DNA from: Oehlia diaphana
Lineage: Eukaryota; Glomeromycota; Glomeromycetes; Glomerales; Glomeraceae
Length of the DNA stretch: 64,000 nt
NCBI GenBank assembly: GCA_003833135.1
Contig: QZLH01000297.1
Span: forward strand, 28,539-92,538
Direction of reading: 5' to 3'
The notes beneath the pieces were generated by a model. The model had not been told where the DNA came from and searched no databases. It saw only the letters and a list, made by a program, of their open reading frames with translations. Shown here in pieces: positions 12,769-23,830 of this stretch. The position numbers were made by a program, and so were the translations under genes. Within the stretch, counting starts at the first letter, position 1. Each line of letters starts with the position of its first letter.

Positions 12769-12974
12769 CTAGCCGTTGAACCCGTTGCTCCGCAACGTCA
12801 GATAAACACACATGTGATCGGTACGACCTACGACGGTTAAATGTTATACGCGATTTTATACAGTCATTCGAGCGCACAGGTATAAATTCGTAGTCTAAAC
12901 GTTACGGATACACAAATATAAATATGTAATCTAAACGTGACTGTCACACAGGAAAACAATTATTATATAGTAGA
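12769..12974 (-). mobile_element. Complete small non-autonomous Helitron
   Basis: Read on the minus strand, the element starts with TCTACTATATAATAATTG, preceded by A. It ends with a 6 bp-stem hairpin (CGTTGC GGA GCAACG at 12783-12797), then about 11 bases, then CTAG followed by T. A 5' TC, a 3' hairpin plus CTRR, and insertion between A and T are the defining Helitron features, and all are present. At 206 bp there is no room for a Rep-helicase, so it must be mobilised in trans. The interior has two similar 'AATCTAAACGT' units. Confidence 0.85.
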
Positions 12975-13327
12975 TTTAAATTATTTAAAAATGTTTAAAA
13001 CATTATATGGTTAAATGTTAAACCTAATTCGGGTTAGCATTAAATAATTTGGCAGAGTTATTCAAAAATTTTTTTAGTAAATTTTTTTAGAGCTTAATTC
13101 TCAGATCTTTACAAAATTTTTTATCTAGCTATTTGTTACCTTTATATGTCACACATAATTTACGTGAAGTTTCGAATATGTTAACATATTATAATAAAGT
13201 TCGTATGTCAAACTCGTATGTTCTTGCAATGTATCTTAAAAAATTGAAATCAAAAATCAATAATAAATTAATTATTTAAATCTTATATTTTATAATTTAT
13301 CAGTTATACCTTGCTTATCTCGTTTCG

Positions 13328-13546
13328 TTAATGATATAAACTTATCAGAAATGAGGTTTTTCGGTATTCAGGTCCAAGTTTTTTTAATCCAATTAATTCT
13401 AATCTTTTTTGATCGGCTTCATTAAACTCTTCATTTTTCATGTCAGATAAAAGTTTATGTATTTCATCTATGATAGAAAGCCTTTTTTCTGGGACGCCTC
13501 GGGTAATAATATTATTAATAATAAAAATCGCCTCTGTTAATTCACC
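13328..13546 (-). pseudogene. Open fragment of an unrecognised gene
   Basis: A 72-residue open frame without an initiating Met at its start reads GELTEAIFIINNIITRGVPE, with a charged helical part (IDEIHKLLSDMKNEEFNEA) after it. It ends in a TAA at 13328-13330. Its composition is clearly protein-like. A TAA lies just upstream, so it is either a terminal exon or a remnant. I do not recognise the family. It borders the left limit of the kinase segmental duplication (about 13558). Confidence 0.45.
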
Positions 13547-14400
13547 TTAATTTATTTTATTCAGTCTAATTCCGTTTATTTTCAATATTTTCTTACTTAC
13601 AATTATTCAAAGGAAACGTTTTTACATATTTTATTTTTTGCACCTTTAGTTATCAATAAAATTTAGCACTTCAATATGACTTCGTATCTTTTGCTATATT
13701 TCATAGATTAAAAATAGTTAAATTTGTTAGAAAGTATTTTAGATCATATCATTTGAAATCTTTATAATTTGCTTAATGTAAAATTCAAATAAAGAAAGAA
13801 ATAATCTCTCGGTCTCGAATCATCATAACTTACAATTAACAAAATAGCATTTTTTATTTTTTTTTTTTTAATTTCAACCAAATTATAATAGAAATCTGGA
13901 ATATTAATTTTTTAGTATTTATTACAAGACGAATTACCGCTTTTACAAATATCTTCAATACAACTATTTAATTAAATAATAAACTTGATAAATTCATAAA
14001 GTAATTGTGGTAAAAAAACTATTCTTAAATCTTTAATTTTATCGTAAATAAATTAAAAATTAACATAGTATACAGTCAACTCTCGATATAACGAACTCGC
14101 TTTATAACGAAATTTTTCCAACACGTGACATCTAACCTCATATAATTTACTAATAAAACCAAAAAAAAATATAATCATTCGCATTGAGTTTATTAGACTA
14201 GTAGTTTATGTTTTCTCATATTTTTGTAAGACTACAGTCGTGTCTAATTTTAAAAATAAAAATAAAAATAAAAAAAAAAAATAATCATTCAATATTAATA
14301 CTTTTTTTTCGTTCGGTTAAAAGTATATTTGAAAAAAAAAGTAATCAAATACGTCAAATATCCCTCGTTATAATGAATCAAAATTTTTGATACGATTTCT

Positions 14401-16067
14401 TTAGTTATCACTATCACCATCTATTATAAAAATTAAAATAAAGATTTAAAACAAAAATAAATATGCATTATAAATACAGTACATAGTTTAATTATATTTA
14501 CCTTCTAATTTTGACGTGTTAGGAATCTCTAAGTCAATTAATTGAGAATCTTGACAATCTATTGAAATAAATAAAATTATTTATCATTTTAATTATTTTA
14601 TATAATTTAAAAAATAATCTAAAATACAATACCTTTATTATCTTCTTCATTAAGATATGTAGTAACAATAAAAGATGAATTAATGGGCTTTGACAAATCT
14701 TTAAATGTAAATGCTCTACTAGTATAAATAGCATCAGGATCTTTTTCACATAAAGTTGAAATATTTGGTATTTCCTTATCAGCTTCTTCAAATACAGCTT
14801 TAACTTCTTCACTATTATATCCATATTTTTCATTATTCACATAAACCTGATAGTTCATCAAATAAAAATACCAATATTGTAATATTTCACGTATTTCATT
14901 AACTGTTGGTCTTTGATTTGGATCAGCATTCATACATCTATGAGCTAATTTCTTATAAATTTCAGGGGTTCCTTTTCCAAATTCTGGTCTGAGTCCATTA
15001 CATATTTCCAATGCTAAGTTATTATCATGTTTTCTTTTATAAAAAGGAGGTTTTCCAGATGATACTTCAGCCATAATTACACCGAAACTATAAATATCTG
15101 AAGATAACGTATATGGTTCTCCATTTAAAACTTCTGGAGCAATATATGGTAACACACCAACTATTTTATTATCTAATTTCTGTTCATTTGATGGTCTAGA
15201 TAATCCAAAATCTGAAATATAAATACTAGTATTACTATTTGATAACATATTTCCACTATGAAAATCTTTATGAAAATATCCTAATTCATGTAAATTTTTA
15301 AGATCATTTGTTGCAGCATATAAATACCCAATTTTCTCATTCCATAAAATATTTTTAAAATTACTTGAAAGAATATTTCTCAAATTTCCTCTACTTGCAA
15401 ATTGCATAATCATCATAAATTCTTCAGTTTCTGGATCATTGGTCATCCCATAAAATCTTAAAGAACCAAATTGTAAGCAATTTAAATTCCAATGTGTTTT
15501 AAGCTGTTAATTAAATTAAATGAAATAAAATCAAATTAATATTTTTAAAAAAATTAAAATTAAAAAATATAAATGAAAATATACCTCATTTAAATAATCA
15601 GCTGACATATTTTGTGACCCGTTTAGCTTTTTCAAAGCAACTTTCATGGATTCAGGTTCTTTTTTTATCCAATTTCCATTATCTTGTTTAATGTATTTTG
15701 CATTACCATCAATCCAAGTTGCAGAATACACTTTTGCAAATCCACCTTCACCTATTTGTTTCATATCTTCAAATCTATCAAATGGAACCCATTCAAGAAA
15801 TGATGAATAATAATAATAATAATAATCACCAACATCGTAATAAATATTTGCATTATAAATCGAATCCTTGATAACATTATCAATATCATCATTTCCACTG
15901 GTCCACCCTTCAATTATGCAACGAGGAACACATTCTTTACACCAAAATTTTTTATTAACTGGGTCGTAACAATTATCATGATTAATATTTGCCGAAATGG
16001 AGTTTTTATCAGAGATATTTAATCCATTAAAATCAGATACTACTTGGGTTTCATTATTAAAACTCAT
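14401..16067 (-). CDS. Protein kinase, tandem copy 1
   Basis: Four exons, 16067-15585, 15503-14633, 14558-14502 and 14420-14401, join in frame to give 476 residues ending in EDGDSDN. The N-terminus carries a Cys-rich motif (FWCKECVPRC, 41-50) followed by IIEGWTSGNDDID. The kinase domain begins near 98. It has the glycine loop GEGGFAKVY (106-114), ATP lysine K146 in VALKK, a catalytic loop HKDFHSGN (239-246) with Asp241, DFG at 259-261 and APE at 283-285. All catalytic residues are present. The loop has Lys before Asp, so the kinase is non-RD. Such kinases are greatly expanded in Rhizophagus, and the substrate is unknown. A Tyr run (DYYYYYY) encoded by an AAT/ATT microsatellite lies in a linker that differs in each tandem copy. 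Confidence 0.9.
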
Positions 16068-16276
16068 TTTTATATTTTATATTTTATATTATTTCAAATT
16101 TGTGAAAAAAGAATTTTACGTTTGTATATGTATAATGGCGTTAAAAATATATATGTATGTATGTATATGTATAATGGCGCTAATTTACTACTATGTAACT
16201 AACTGAATTTGGGATAATTATTGAACCAACAAAATTTATGGGAACTGTCGTACTGTATAACGTACCTTTGATCAGC
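16068..16276 (-). promoter_or_regulatory. Conserved upstream region of the kinase copies
   Basis: All three kinase genes are preceded by copies of 'TGTATATGTATAATGGCGTT' and, further out, by a conserved block containing TTTATGGGAACTGTCGTACT and then GTATAACGTACC (16204-16276; also 20215-20289 and 23176-23250). The block is among the best conserved non-coding sequence of the units. It may hold promoter elements, or may only reflect recent duplication. Confidence 0.45.
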
Positions 16277-16660
16277 AAATTTAATAATTGCAAATTTTTA
16301 TAACGAAATTTCATAAATAAATTATTTCAATCTATTACTTTTCAATAATAAATACTAGGATTATTAAAATTGTAGTTTTAAGTTGAATTTTGATATTTAG
16401 TTTCTTTAATATTAAAATTTTACAGTTGAATTTAAATTAATCTATTTCTATATAATATTATACTACTTAAAAATTTGGGTAATATTTTCTTCATAATTTT
16501 CTATATCTATTGTGTATAAATTTATAATAAGTGGAGCCTAATATGTAAAGTTACAACGTTTAGCGTTATTGAATTGTTAAGGAACTATTATTCATAAAAA
16601 CACGACCAAAGATCAAACGAACTGACTTATATTCTTCGGTTTATTGTCCGGAGCGAAGCG

Positions 16661-17268
16661 ATATGTTTTCGAAGGACTATGTCAAATAGTGTCACGTGAC
16701 GATATCCGGTTGTCCGCACGCGTCACGTCATTGAAATTTCGTGCTACATCAGATGAAAATAAATTTGTGTTACATCAGATANNNNNNNNNNNNNNNNNNN
16801 NNNNNNNNNNNNNNNNNNNNNNNNNNNNNNNNNNNNNNNNNNNNNNNNNNNNNNNNNNNNNNNNNNNNNNNNNNNNNNNNNNNNNNNNNNNNNNNNNNNN
16901 NNNNNNNNNNNNNNNNNNNNNNNNNNNNNNNNNNNNNNNNNNNNNNNNNNNNNNNNNNNNNNNNNNNNNNNNNNNNNNNNNNNNNNNNNNNNNNNNNNNN
17001 NNNNNNNNNNNNNNNNNNNNNNNNNNNNNNNNNNNNNNNNNNNNNNNNNNNNNNNNNNNNNNNNNNNNNNNNNNNNNNNNNNNNNNNNNNNNNNNNNNNN
17101 NNNNNNNNNNNNNNNNNNNNNNNNNNNNNNNNNNNNNNNNNNNNNNNATATGTTTTCGAAGGACTATGTCAAATAGTGTCACGTGACGATATCCGGTTGT
17201 CCGCACGCGTCACGTCATTGAAATTTCGTGCTACATCAGATGAAAATAAATTTGTGTTACATCAGATA
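16661..17268. repeat. 118 bp minisatellite interrupted by assembly gap
   Basis: The unit begins ATATGTTTTCGAAGGACTAT and is unusually GC-rich for this window (CACGTGACG, CCGCACGCGTCACG). One copy lies at 16661-16778 and another at 17148-17268, identical as far as I can read. Between them are 366 Ns (16782-17147). If the gap length is an estimate, the true array could be much longer. The unit length is not a multiple of three, so apparent long frames through it are artefacts. Confidence 0.85.
16782..17147. other. Assembly gap (366 N)
   Basis: This is a run of Ns inside a tandem repeat. Collapse of the repeat is the likely cause. Confidence 0.99.
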
Positions 17269-17879
17269 AAGGTTTATTTATAACTTTTTTTTCGCTCCGG
17301 ACTTACGGTTTCCGTTTCCTAGTAATAATTTTGCGAATCAAGTAATTCACTACTATAAAAGCTCAAAGAGCTTCATCAAAATGTCTACGCCACAACATTA
17401 GAGCGTAAATCAAATTCCCATTGTTGATTAATTTTTTTTTTTTAATAAATATATTTCAGATATATCGCTCGAAATTAAATCGTAAAATGAAATTTTCAGA
17501 CTTCACTGAATTCACTCAAATTAGATCCACCAGCTCAATAATTATAAATCACATACTACAAATAAAAAACAAGTATTACAAAAAAAATAACAATTCAAAA
17601 AGTTATGACGGGGAAAATTACATGGGTCACAGATCAAAATCGTCTAGTACTGTACATAACAATAAAATGTCCTTCGCGCATTTAGTGAAGTAATATCGCT
17701 TTGCTAATTTACCTAGTTTAGTAATTCAGTCTAATTCCGTTTATTTTCAATATTTTCTTACTTATAATCAAAAGAAACGTTTTTACATATTTATTTTTTG
17801 CACCTTTAATTAAAACTTTATTATTATTATTATTATTATTACTCAACATTTATTCATGGTCTAATATCTTTTAGGATAA

Positions 17880-18000
17880 GTATTCGGAGCATGCTATGAG
17901 CGCAGTTTTTCATCACGAGAGTGGCAAATAGGCATCTTACCGCTCAAAAAAAAAAAAATAAGTCGCTGAGATAAATATAGTACTCTGCGCGATAGCTATT
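17880..18000. repeat. Fold-back element in the kinase 3' flank (copy at 20776-20892)
   Basis: 'GCTATGAGCGCAG' near the left end and 'CTGCGCGATAGC' near the right end are imperfect inverse copies. The same element occurs in the flank of kinase copy 3 but is missing at the corresponding point of copy 1 (about 13650). The interior strings 'gacaaatag' and 'tcgctgagataaatata' are shared with the MITE at 8539-8729, so the two are probably related. Confidence 0.6.
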
Positions 18001-18471
18001 ATCAAAATTTTTCACTTCAATATGTCTTCTATATTTCATAAATTAAAAATAGTTTTCTTAAAATTCGTTAGAGCGTGTTCAAAAATTTGGTCAAAAAAAA
18101 AAAAAAATTCAAATCGTATCACTTGACATTAAATAATTTGCTTAATGTAAAATTCAAATAAGAAAAAAAATCTTGATCACCATAACTTACAATTAGCAAA
18201 AATTAGTCAATCGCTCGATGCAAGGTCAATATCATTTCTTATTTTTTAATTTCAACCAAATTATAACAGAAATCCGGATAAGTTTTAAATATTTTTTTGT
18301 AGTGTTTATTATAAGACGAATTATCCCTTTTACAAATATCTTCAATACAAAAATAACTAGTATTTAATTAAATAATAAAATTTATATATTCATAAGGTGA
18401 TTCTAGTGAAAAAACCATGAATTTTATCGTAAATAAAAAAAAGCAACATATATAAGTTACAAAATTTTTAT

Positions 18472-20114
18472 TTAGTTATCGCTATCACCATCTATTATAA
18501 AAATTAAAAGAAAGCATTAATTTATTTTACATCAAAAAAATAAATATTATAAATACAGTACATAATAAATATTATTTACCCTCTAATTTTGACGTGCTAG
18601 GAACTTCCAAGTCAATTAATTGAGAATCTTGACAATCTATCAAAATAAAAAAATTATTTGTCTTTTTAATATTTTATAAAAATTTAAAAATAATATAAAA
18701 TACAATACCTTTATTATATTCTTCATTAAGATATTTAGTGGCAATAAAAGATGAATTAACGGGCTTTGACAAATTTTTAAATGTAAATACCCTACTAGTA
18801 TAAATAGCATCAGGATCTTTTTTACATAAAGTTGAAATATTTTGTATTTCCTTATCAGATTCTTCAAATACAGCTTTAACTTCTTCTCCTTTATACCCAT
18901 ATTTTTCATTATCCCTATAATAATACCAACAATCTAATATTTCATACAATTCATTGGTTGTTGGTCTTTGATTTGGATCAGCATTCATACATCTATGAGC
19001 TAATTTCTTATAAATTCCAGGAGTTCCTTTTCCAAATTCTGGTCTGAGTCCATTACATATTTCCAATGCTAAGTTATTATCATGTTTTCTTTTATAAAAA
19101 GGAGGTTTTCCAGATGATACTTCAGCCATAACTACACCGAAACTATAAATATCTGAAGATAATGTATATGGTTCTTCATTTAAAACTTCTGGAGCAATAT
19201 ATGGTAACACACCAACTATTTTATTATCTGACTTCTGTTCATTTGATGGTCCAGATAATCCAAAATCTGAAATATAAAAACCACCACCACTTGATAACAT
19301 ATTTCCACTATGAAAATCTTTATGAAAATATCCTAATTCATGTAAATTTTTAAGATCACTTGCTGCAAAACTTAAATACATAAATTTCTCATTCCACGAA
19401 ATATTTTTAAAATTACTTGAAAGAATATTTCTTAAACTTCCCTCACTTGTAAATGCCATAATCATCATAAATTCTTCAGTTTCTGGATCTTTGGTCATCC
19501 CATAAAATTTTAAAGAAGTTGATTGTTTGCAATTTAATTTCCAATGCGTTTTAAGCTATTAATTAAATCAAAATCAAATAAAATAAACTTAAATATTTTT
19601 TTTAAAAAATAAAATAAAAATATAAACGAAAATATACCTCATTTAAATAATCAGCTGACATATTCTGTGATCCATTCAACCTTTTCAAAGCAACTTCTTT
19701 GGAACTAGGTTTTTTTTTTATCCAATTTCCATCATCTTGTTTAAAGTATTTTGCTTTACCATCAATCCAAGTTGCAGAATACACTTTTGCAAATCCACCT
19801 TCACCTATTTGTTTCATATCTTTAAATCTATCAAATGGAACCCATTCAAGGAATGATGGGGAATATTTACCATCACCAATATATTTCCCATAACGTACAT
19901 CATAAATCGAATCCTTGATAAGATTATCAATATCATCATTCCCACTGGTCCACCCTTCAATTATGCAACGAGGAACACATTCTTTACACCAAAATTTACT
20001 ACTATCTGGGTCGTAACAATTATCATGATTAATATTTGCCGAAATAGAGTTTTTATCAGAGATATTTAATTCATTAAAATCAGATACTACTTGAGTTTCA
20101 TTATTAAAACTCAT
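18472..20114 (-). CDS. Protein kinase, tandem copy 2
   Basis: Four exons, 20114-19638, 19555-18709, 18636-18580 and 18491-18472, give 466 residues. The exon structure and splice phases are identical to copy 1. The Cys motif (FWCKECVPRC), glycine loop GEGGFAKVY, VALKR lysine, HKDFHSGN catalytic loop, DFG and APEVL are all intact, so an active non-RD kinase is expected. It differs from copy 1 in the linker before SFLEWVPFDRF (DVRYGKYIGDGKYSP) and in the stretch between the catalytic Asn and DFG (MLSSGGGFYIS). The end reads DSDN as in copy 1. No frameshift is seen. This is the cleanest of the three copies. Confidence 0.9.
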
Positions 20115-21376
20115 TTTTATATTTTATAGTATTTTATAGAGTTTTACGTTTTTATATGTATAATGGCGTTAAAAATATGTATATATATAATGGCGTTAAT
20201 TTACCTATGTAACTAACTGAATTTGGGTAATTATTTGAACCAACAAAATTTATGGGAACTGTCGTACTGTATAACGTACCCTTGATCAGTAAATTTTGTG
20301 AAACTTTAATAATTGATATTCTACGATCAAAATTGTAGAATGATAGAATACTTACCGTTAAATTAGTATCATATACTAGATAAATGGGTCCGCCCGCTCA
20401 TGTAAATACAGTAATTATAAACCATATGCTACAAACAAAAAACAAGTATTACAAAAAATAATAATCCGAAAGTTATGACGGGAAAATTACATGGGTCACA
20501 AATCAAAATAGTCTAGTACTTTACATAACAATAAAATGTCCTTCGCTACGCGCGCACGTTTCGTGAAATAATATCATAAAAATTATTTTACTAATTCACC
20601 CTAATTTACCTAATTCAGTAATTCAGTCTAATTCCGTTTATTTTCAATATTTTCTTACTTACAATTCAAAGGAAACGTTTTTACATATTCTATTTTTTGC
20701 ATCTTTAATTAAAACTTTATTATTATTATTATTATTATTATTCAATATTTATTTAATATCTTTTAGGATAAAAGTATTCGGAGCATGCTATGAGCGCAGT
20801 TTTTTCATCACGAGAGTGACAAATAGGCATCTGACCGCTCAAAAAAAAAACATTAAGTCGCTGAGAAAAATATACTCTGCGCTGTAGTTATTAAGTTATT
20901 ATCAATAAATTTTCGCACTTCAATATGTCTTCTATATTTCATAGATTAAAATAGTTTTCTTAAAATTTGTTAGAACGTAATTTAAATCAAAAATTTAGAC
21001 AAAAAAAAATTCAAATCATATCACCTGACATTATATAATTTGCTTAATGTAAAATTCAAATAAAGAAAATCTTGATCACCATAGCGAAAATTAGTCAATC
21101 GCTCAATGCAAGGTCAATATCATTTTTTATTTTTATTTTTAATTTCAACAAATTATAATAGAAATCTGGATAAGTTTTAATATTCTTTTGTAGTGTTTAT
21201 TACAAGACGAATTACCCCTTTACAAATATCTTTAATACAATATGACTAGTATTTAATTAAATAATAAACTTGATATATTCATAAGGTGATTCTAGTTAAA
21301 AAAACTATTCTTATTTCTTTAATTTTATCGTAAATAAATAAAAAATTAACGTATATATAGTTACAAAAATTTTTAT
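20115..21376. other. Intergenic part of the duplication between kinase copies 2 and 3
   Basis: It contains the 5' flank of copy 2 (to about 20289) and then a stretch shared with 17540-17720 ('ATTACATGGGTCACA'). It also contains the 3' flank of copy 3, including the fold-back element at 20776-20892 and a short ATT microsatellite near 20720-20745. I see no gene in it. Confidence 0.6.
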
Positions 21377-23079
21377 TTAGTTATCGCTATCACCATCTAT
21401 TATAAAAATTAAAATAAAGCGTTAATTATTTTACATCAAAAAAATAAATATCATAAATACAGTACATAGTAAATATATTTACCCTCTAATTTTGACGTAC
21501 TAGAAACTTCTAAGTCAATTAATTGAGAATCTTGACAATCTATTAAAATAAATAAAATTATTTGTCATTTTAATTATTTTATAATAATTTAAAAAATAAT
21601 ATAAAACACAGTACCTTTATTATATTCTTCATTAAAATATTTAGTAGCAACAAAACATGAATTAATGGGTTGTGATAAATCTTTAAATGTAAATATCCTA
21701 CTAGTATAAATAGCATCAGGATCTTTTTCACATAAAGTTGAAATATTTTGTATTTCCTTATCAGCTTCTTCAAATACAGTTTTAACTTCTTCTCCTTTAT
21801 ACCCATATTTTTCATTAAATTCTTCATTATATTCTTCATTATCCTTATAATACTGAATAGTTCATCAAATAAGAATACCAATATTGTAATATTTCACGTA
21901 TTTCATTAACTGTTGGTCTTTGATTTGGATCAGCATTCATACATCTATGAGCTAATTTCTTATAATTTCAGGGGTTCCTTTTCCAAATTCTGGTCTGAGT
22001 CCATTACATATTTCCAATGCTAAGTTATTATCATGTTTTCTTTTATAAAAAGGAGGTTTTCCGGATGATACTTCAGCCATAACTACACCGAAACTATAAA
22101 TATCTGAAGATAATGTATATGGTTCTTCATTTAAAACTTCTGGAGCAATATATGGTAACACACCAACTATTTTATTATCTGATTTCTGTTCATTTGATGG
22201 TCCAGATAATCCAAAATCTGAAATATAACAACCCATAGTAGAATTACTATTATCATTTGATAATATATTTCCACTATGAAAATCTTTATGAAAATATCCT
22301 AATTCATGTAAATTTTTAAGATCACTTGCTGCAAGATATAAATACCTAATTTTCTTTTCCCATAAAATATTTTTAAAATTACTTGAAAGTATATTTCTCA
22401 AACTTCCCTCACTTGTAAATTTCATAATCATTATAAATTCTTTAGTTTCTGGATCTTTTGTCATCCCATAAAATCTTAAAGAACCTGATTGTTTGCAATT
22501 TAATTTCCAATGCGTTTTAAGCTATTAATTAAATTAAAATCAAATAAAATAAATTAATTATTTTAAAAAATTAAAAAATATAAAATATAAATGAAAATAT
22601 ACCTCATTTAAATAATCAGCTGACATATTTTGTGATCCATTTAGCCTTTTCAAGGCAACTTTCATGGATACAGGTTCTTCTTTTATCCAATTTCCATTAT
22701 CTTGTTTAATGTATTTTGCATCACCATCAATCCAAGTTGCAGAATACACTTTTGCAAATCCACCTTCACCTATTTGTTTCATATCTTCAAATCTATCAAA
22801 TGGAACCCATTCAAGAAATGATGGGGCACATTTCCAAAAATCAATACGTTTCACATGACATGCATTATAAATCGAATCCTTGATAAGATTATCAATATCA
22901 TCATTTCCACTAGTCCACCCTTCAATTATGCAACGAGGAACACATTCTTTACACCAAAATTTATTACTAATTGATTCGTAACAATTCTCATGATTAATAT
23001 TTGCCGAAATAGAGTTTTTATCAGAGATATTTAATTCATTAAAATCAGATACTACTTGGTTTTCATAATTAAAACTCAT
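21377..23079 (-). pseudogene. Protein kinase, tandem copy 3, with two frameshifts
   Basis: The same four exons are recognisable: 23079-22603, 22521-21615, 21539-21483 and 21396-21377. The N-terminal and kinase N-lobe motifs are intact, including HKDFHSGN, DFG and APEVL. At about 21963 one base is missing compared with copies 1 and 2 (TATAATTTC versus TATAAATTTC), and the frame ends as PEIIRN. At about 21857 one base is gained (TATTCAG versus TATCAG). The two changes restore the frame only after about 35 wrong codons, and that stretch includes a stop. Conserved splice sites suggest recent inactivation. Base-calling errors in homopolymers are an alternative. Confidence 0.8.
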
Positions 23080-23250
23080 TTTTATATTTTATATTTTATA
23101 TTATTTCAAATTTGTGAAAAAAGGTTGTATATGTATAATGGCGTTAAAAATATACAGTATATATATGTATAATGGCTGAATTTGGGATAATTATTGAACC
23201 AACAAAATTTATGGGAACTGTCGTACTGTATAACATACCTTTGATCAGCA

Positions 23251-23830
23251 ATTTTGTGAAACTTTAATAATTGCAAATTTTTATAACGAAATTTCTACGA
23301 TAAAATTTATAGAATGATAGAATACTTACCGATACAAACATTTATCATCTATAAAAACTAATTTGCTAAAAGAAACAAAATTATAATAAATAAACTCACA
23401 TATTTAAATTTATTACAATATAAAAATTTATAACGATATAAACTTAATTAAATAAAATTTTTAAGTTTTTCTCAATTTTTTTTTTTTTTTCAAAAAAAAA
23501 TTGGATTTTGATATTTAGTTTCTTAAATATTTTAAATATTAGAATTGAATATTTAAAAATTTGGAAGAAAATTAAATATTATATAATTTTAACGGGATTA
23601 CTTTAAAAATATTATGATTAAAAGGATAAAATGGATCTTAAAAGTAACTATTGATTTTAAATCACGCAAAGTAAGTTTATAAAATGTATTATATATAATT
23701 CATGAGAAAGAAAAAAAAAATGAGAGTAACAATCATTAACAAAGATTCCATCAACAAATTGATATATGATAACTTTTGATAATTTATTATTATATAAATC
23801 TTTGTAAATAACATTATTATATTATGGTAC
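23251..23830. other. AT-rich spacer
   Basis: I see no gene. It separates the kinase array from the second BTB-TLDc gene and has long A/T runs near 23470-23500. Confidence 0.5.

Larger units (their letters stand above)
16647..17322 (+). mobile_element. TCCGGAG...CTAG element enlarged by an internal minisatellite
   Basis: The left end TCCGGAGCGAAGCG and the right end GACTTACGGTTTCCGTTTCC plus TAG match the 48 kb copy. The hairpin ACGG-TTT-CCGT precedes CTAG by five bases. Inside is a tandem repeat of about 118 bp (one full copy each side of the gap). The sequence 'TCGCTCCGGAC' near 17292 is an inverse copy of the left end. The element lies between kinase copies 1 and 2 and explains most of their larger spacing. 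Confidence 0.75.
13558..23250 (-). repeat. Three-unit tandem segmental duplication carrying kinase genes
   Basis: Each unit contains a 3' flank beginning 'ATTCAGTCTAATTCCGTTTA' (13558, 17724, 20629), a four-exon kinase gene, and a 5' flank ending in the block around 'ATGGGAACTGTCGTACTGTA' (to about 16276, 20289 and 23250). Start-to-start distances are 4047 bp (units 1 to 2, enlarged by the 676 bp element at 16647) and 2965 bp (units 2 to 3). Units 2 and 3 share a ~190 bp insertion in the 3' flank that unit 1 lacks, which makes them the younger pair. Confidence 0.9.

Noticed and set aside
16644..17283. Long open frames running through the N-tract in several frames
   Set aside because: They exist only because Ns are read as open codons. 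The flanking sequence is a 118 bp repeat that is not a multiple of three.
17421..17693. 90-codon forward frame in the kinase flank
   Set aside because: The corresponding stretch near 20400-20570 in the next duplication unit is not open, so it is not a conserved gene.
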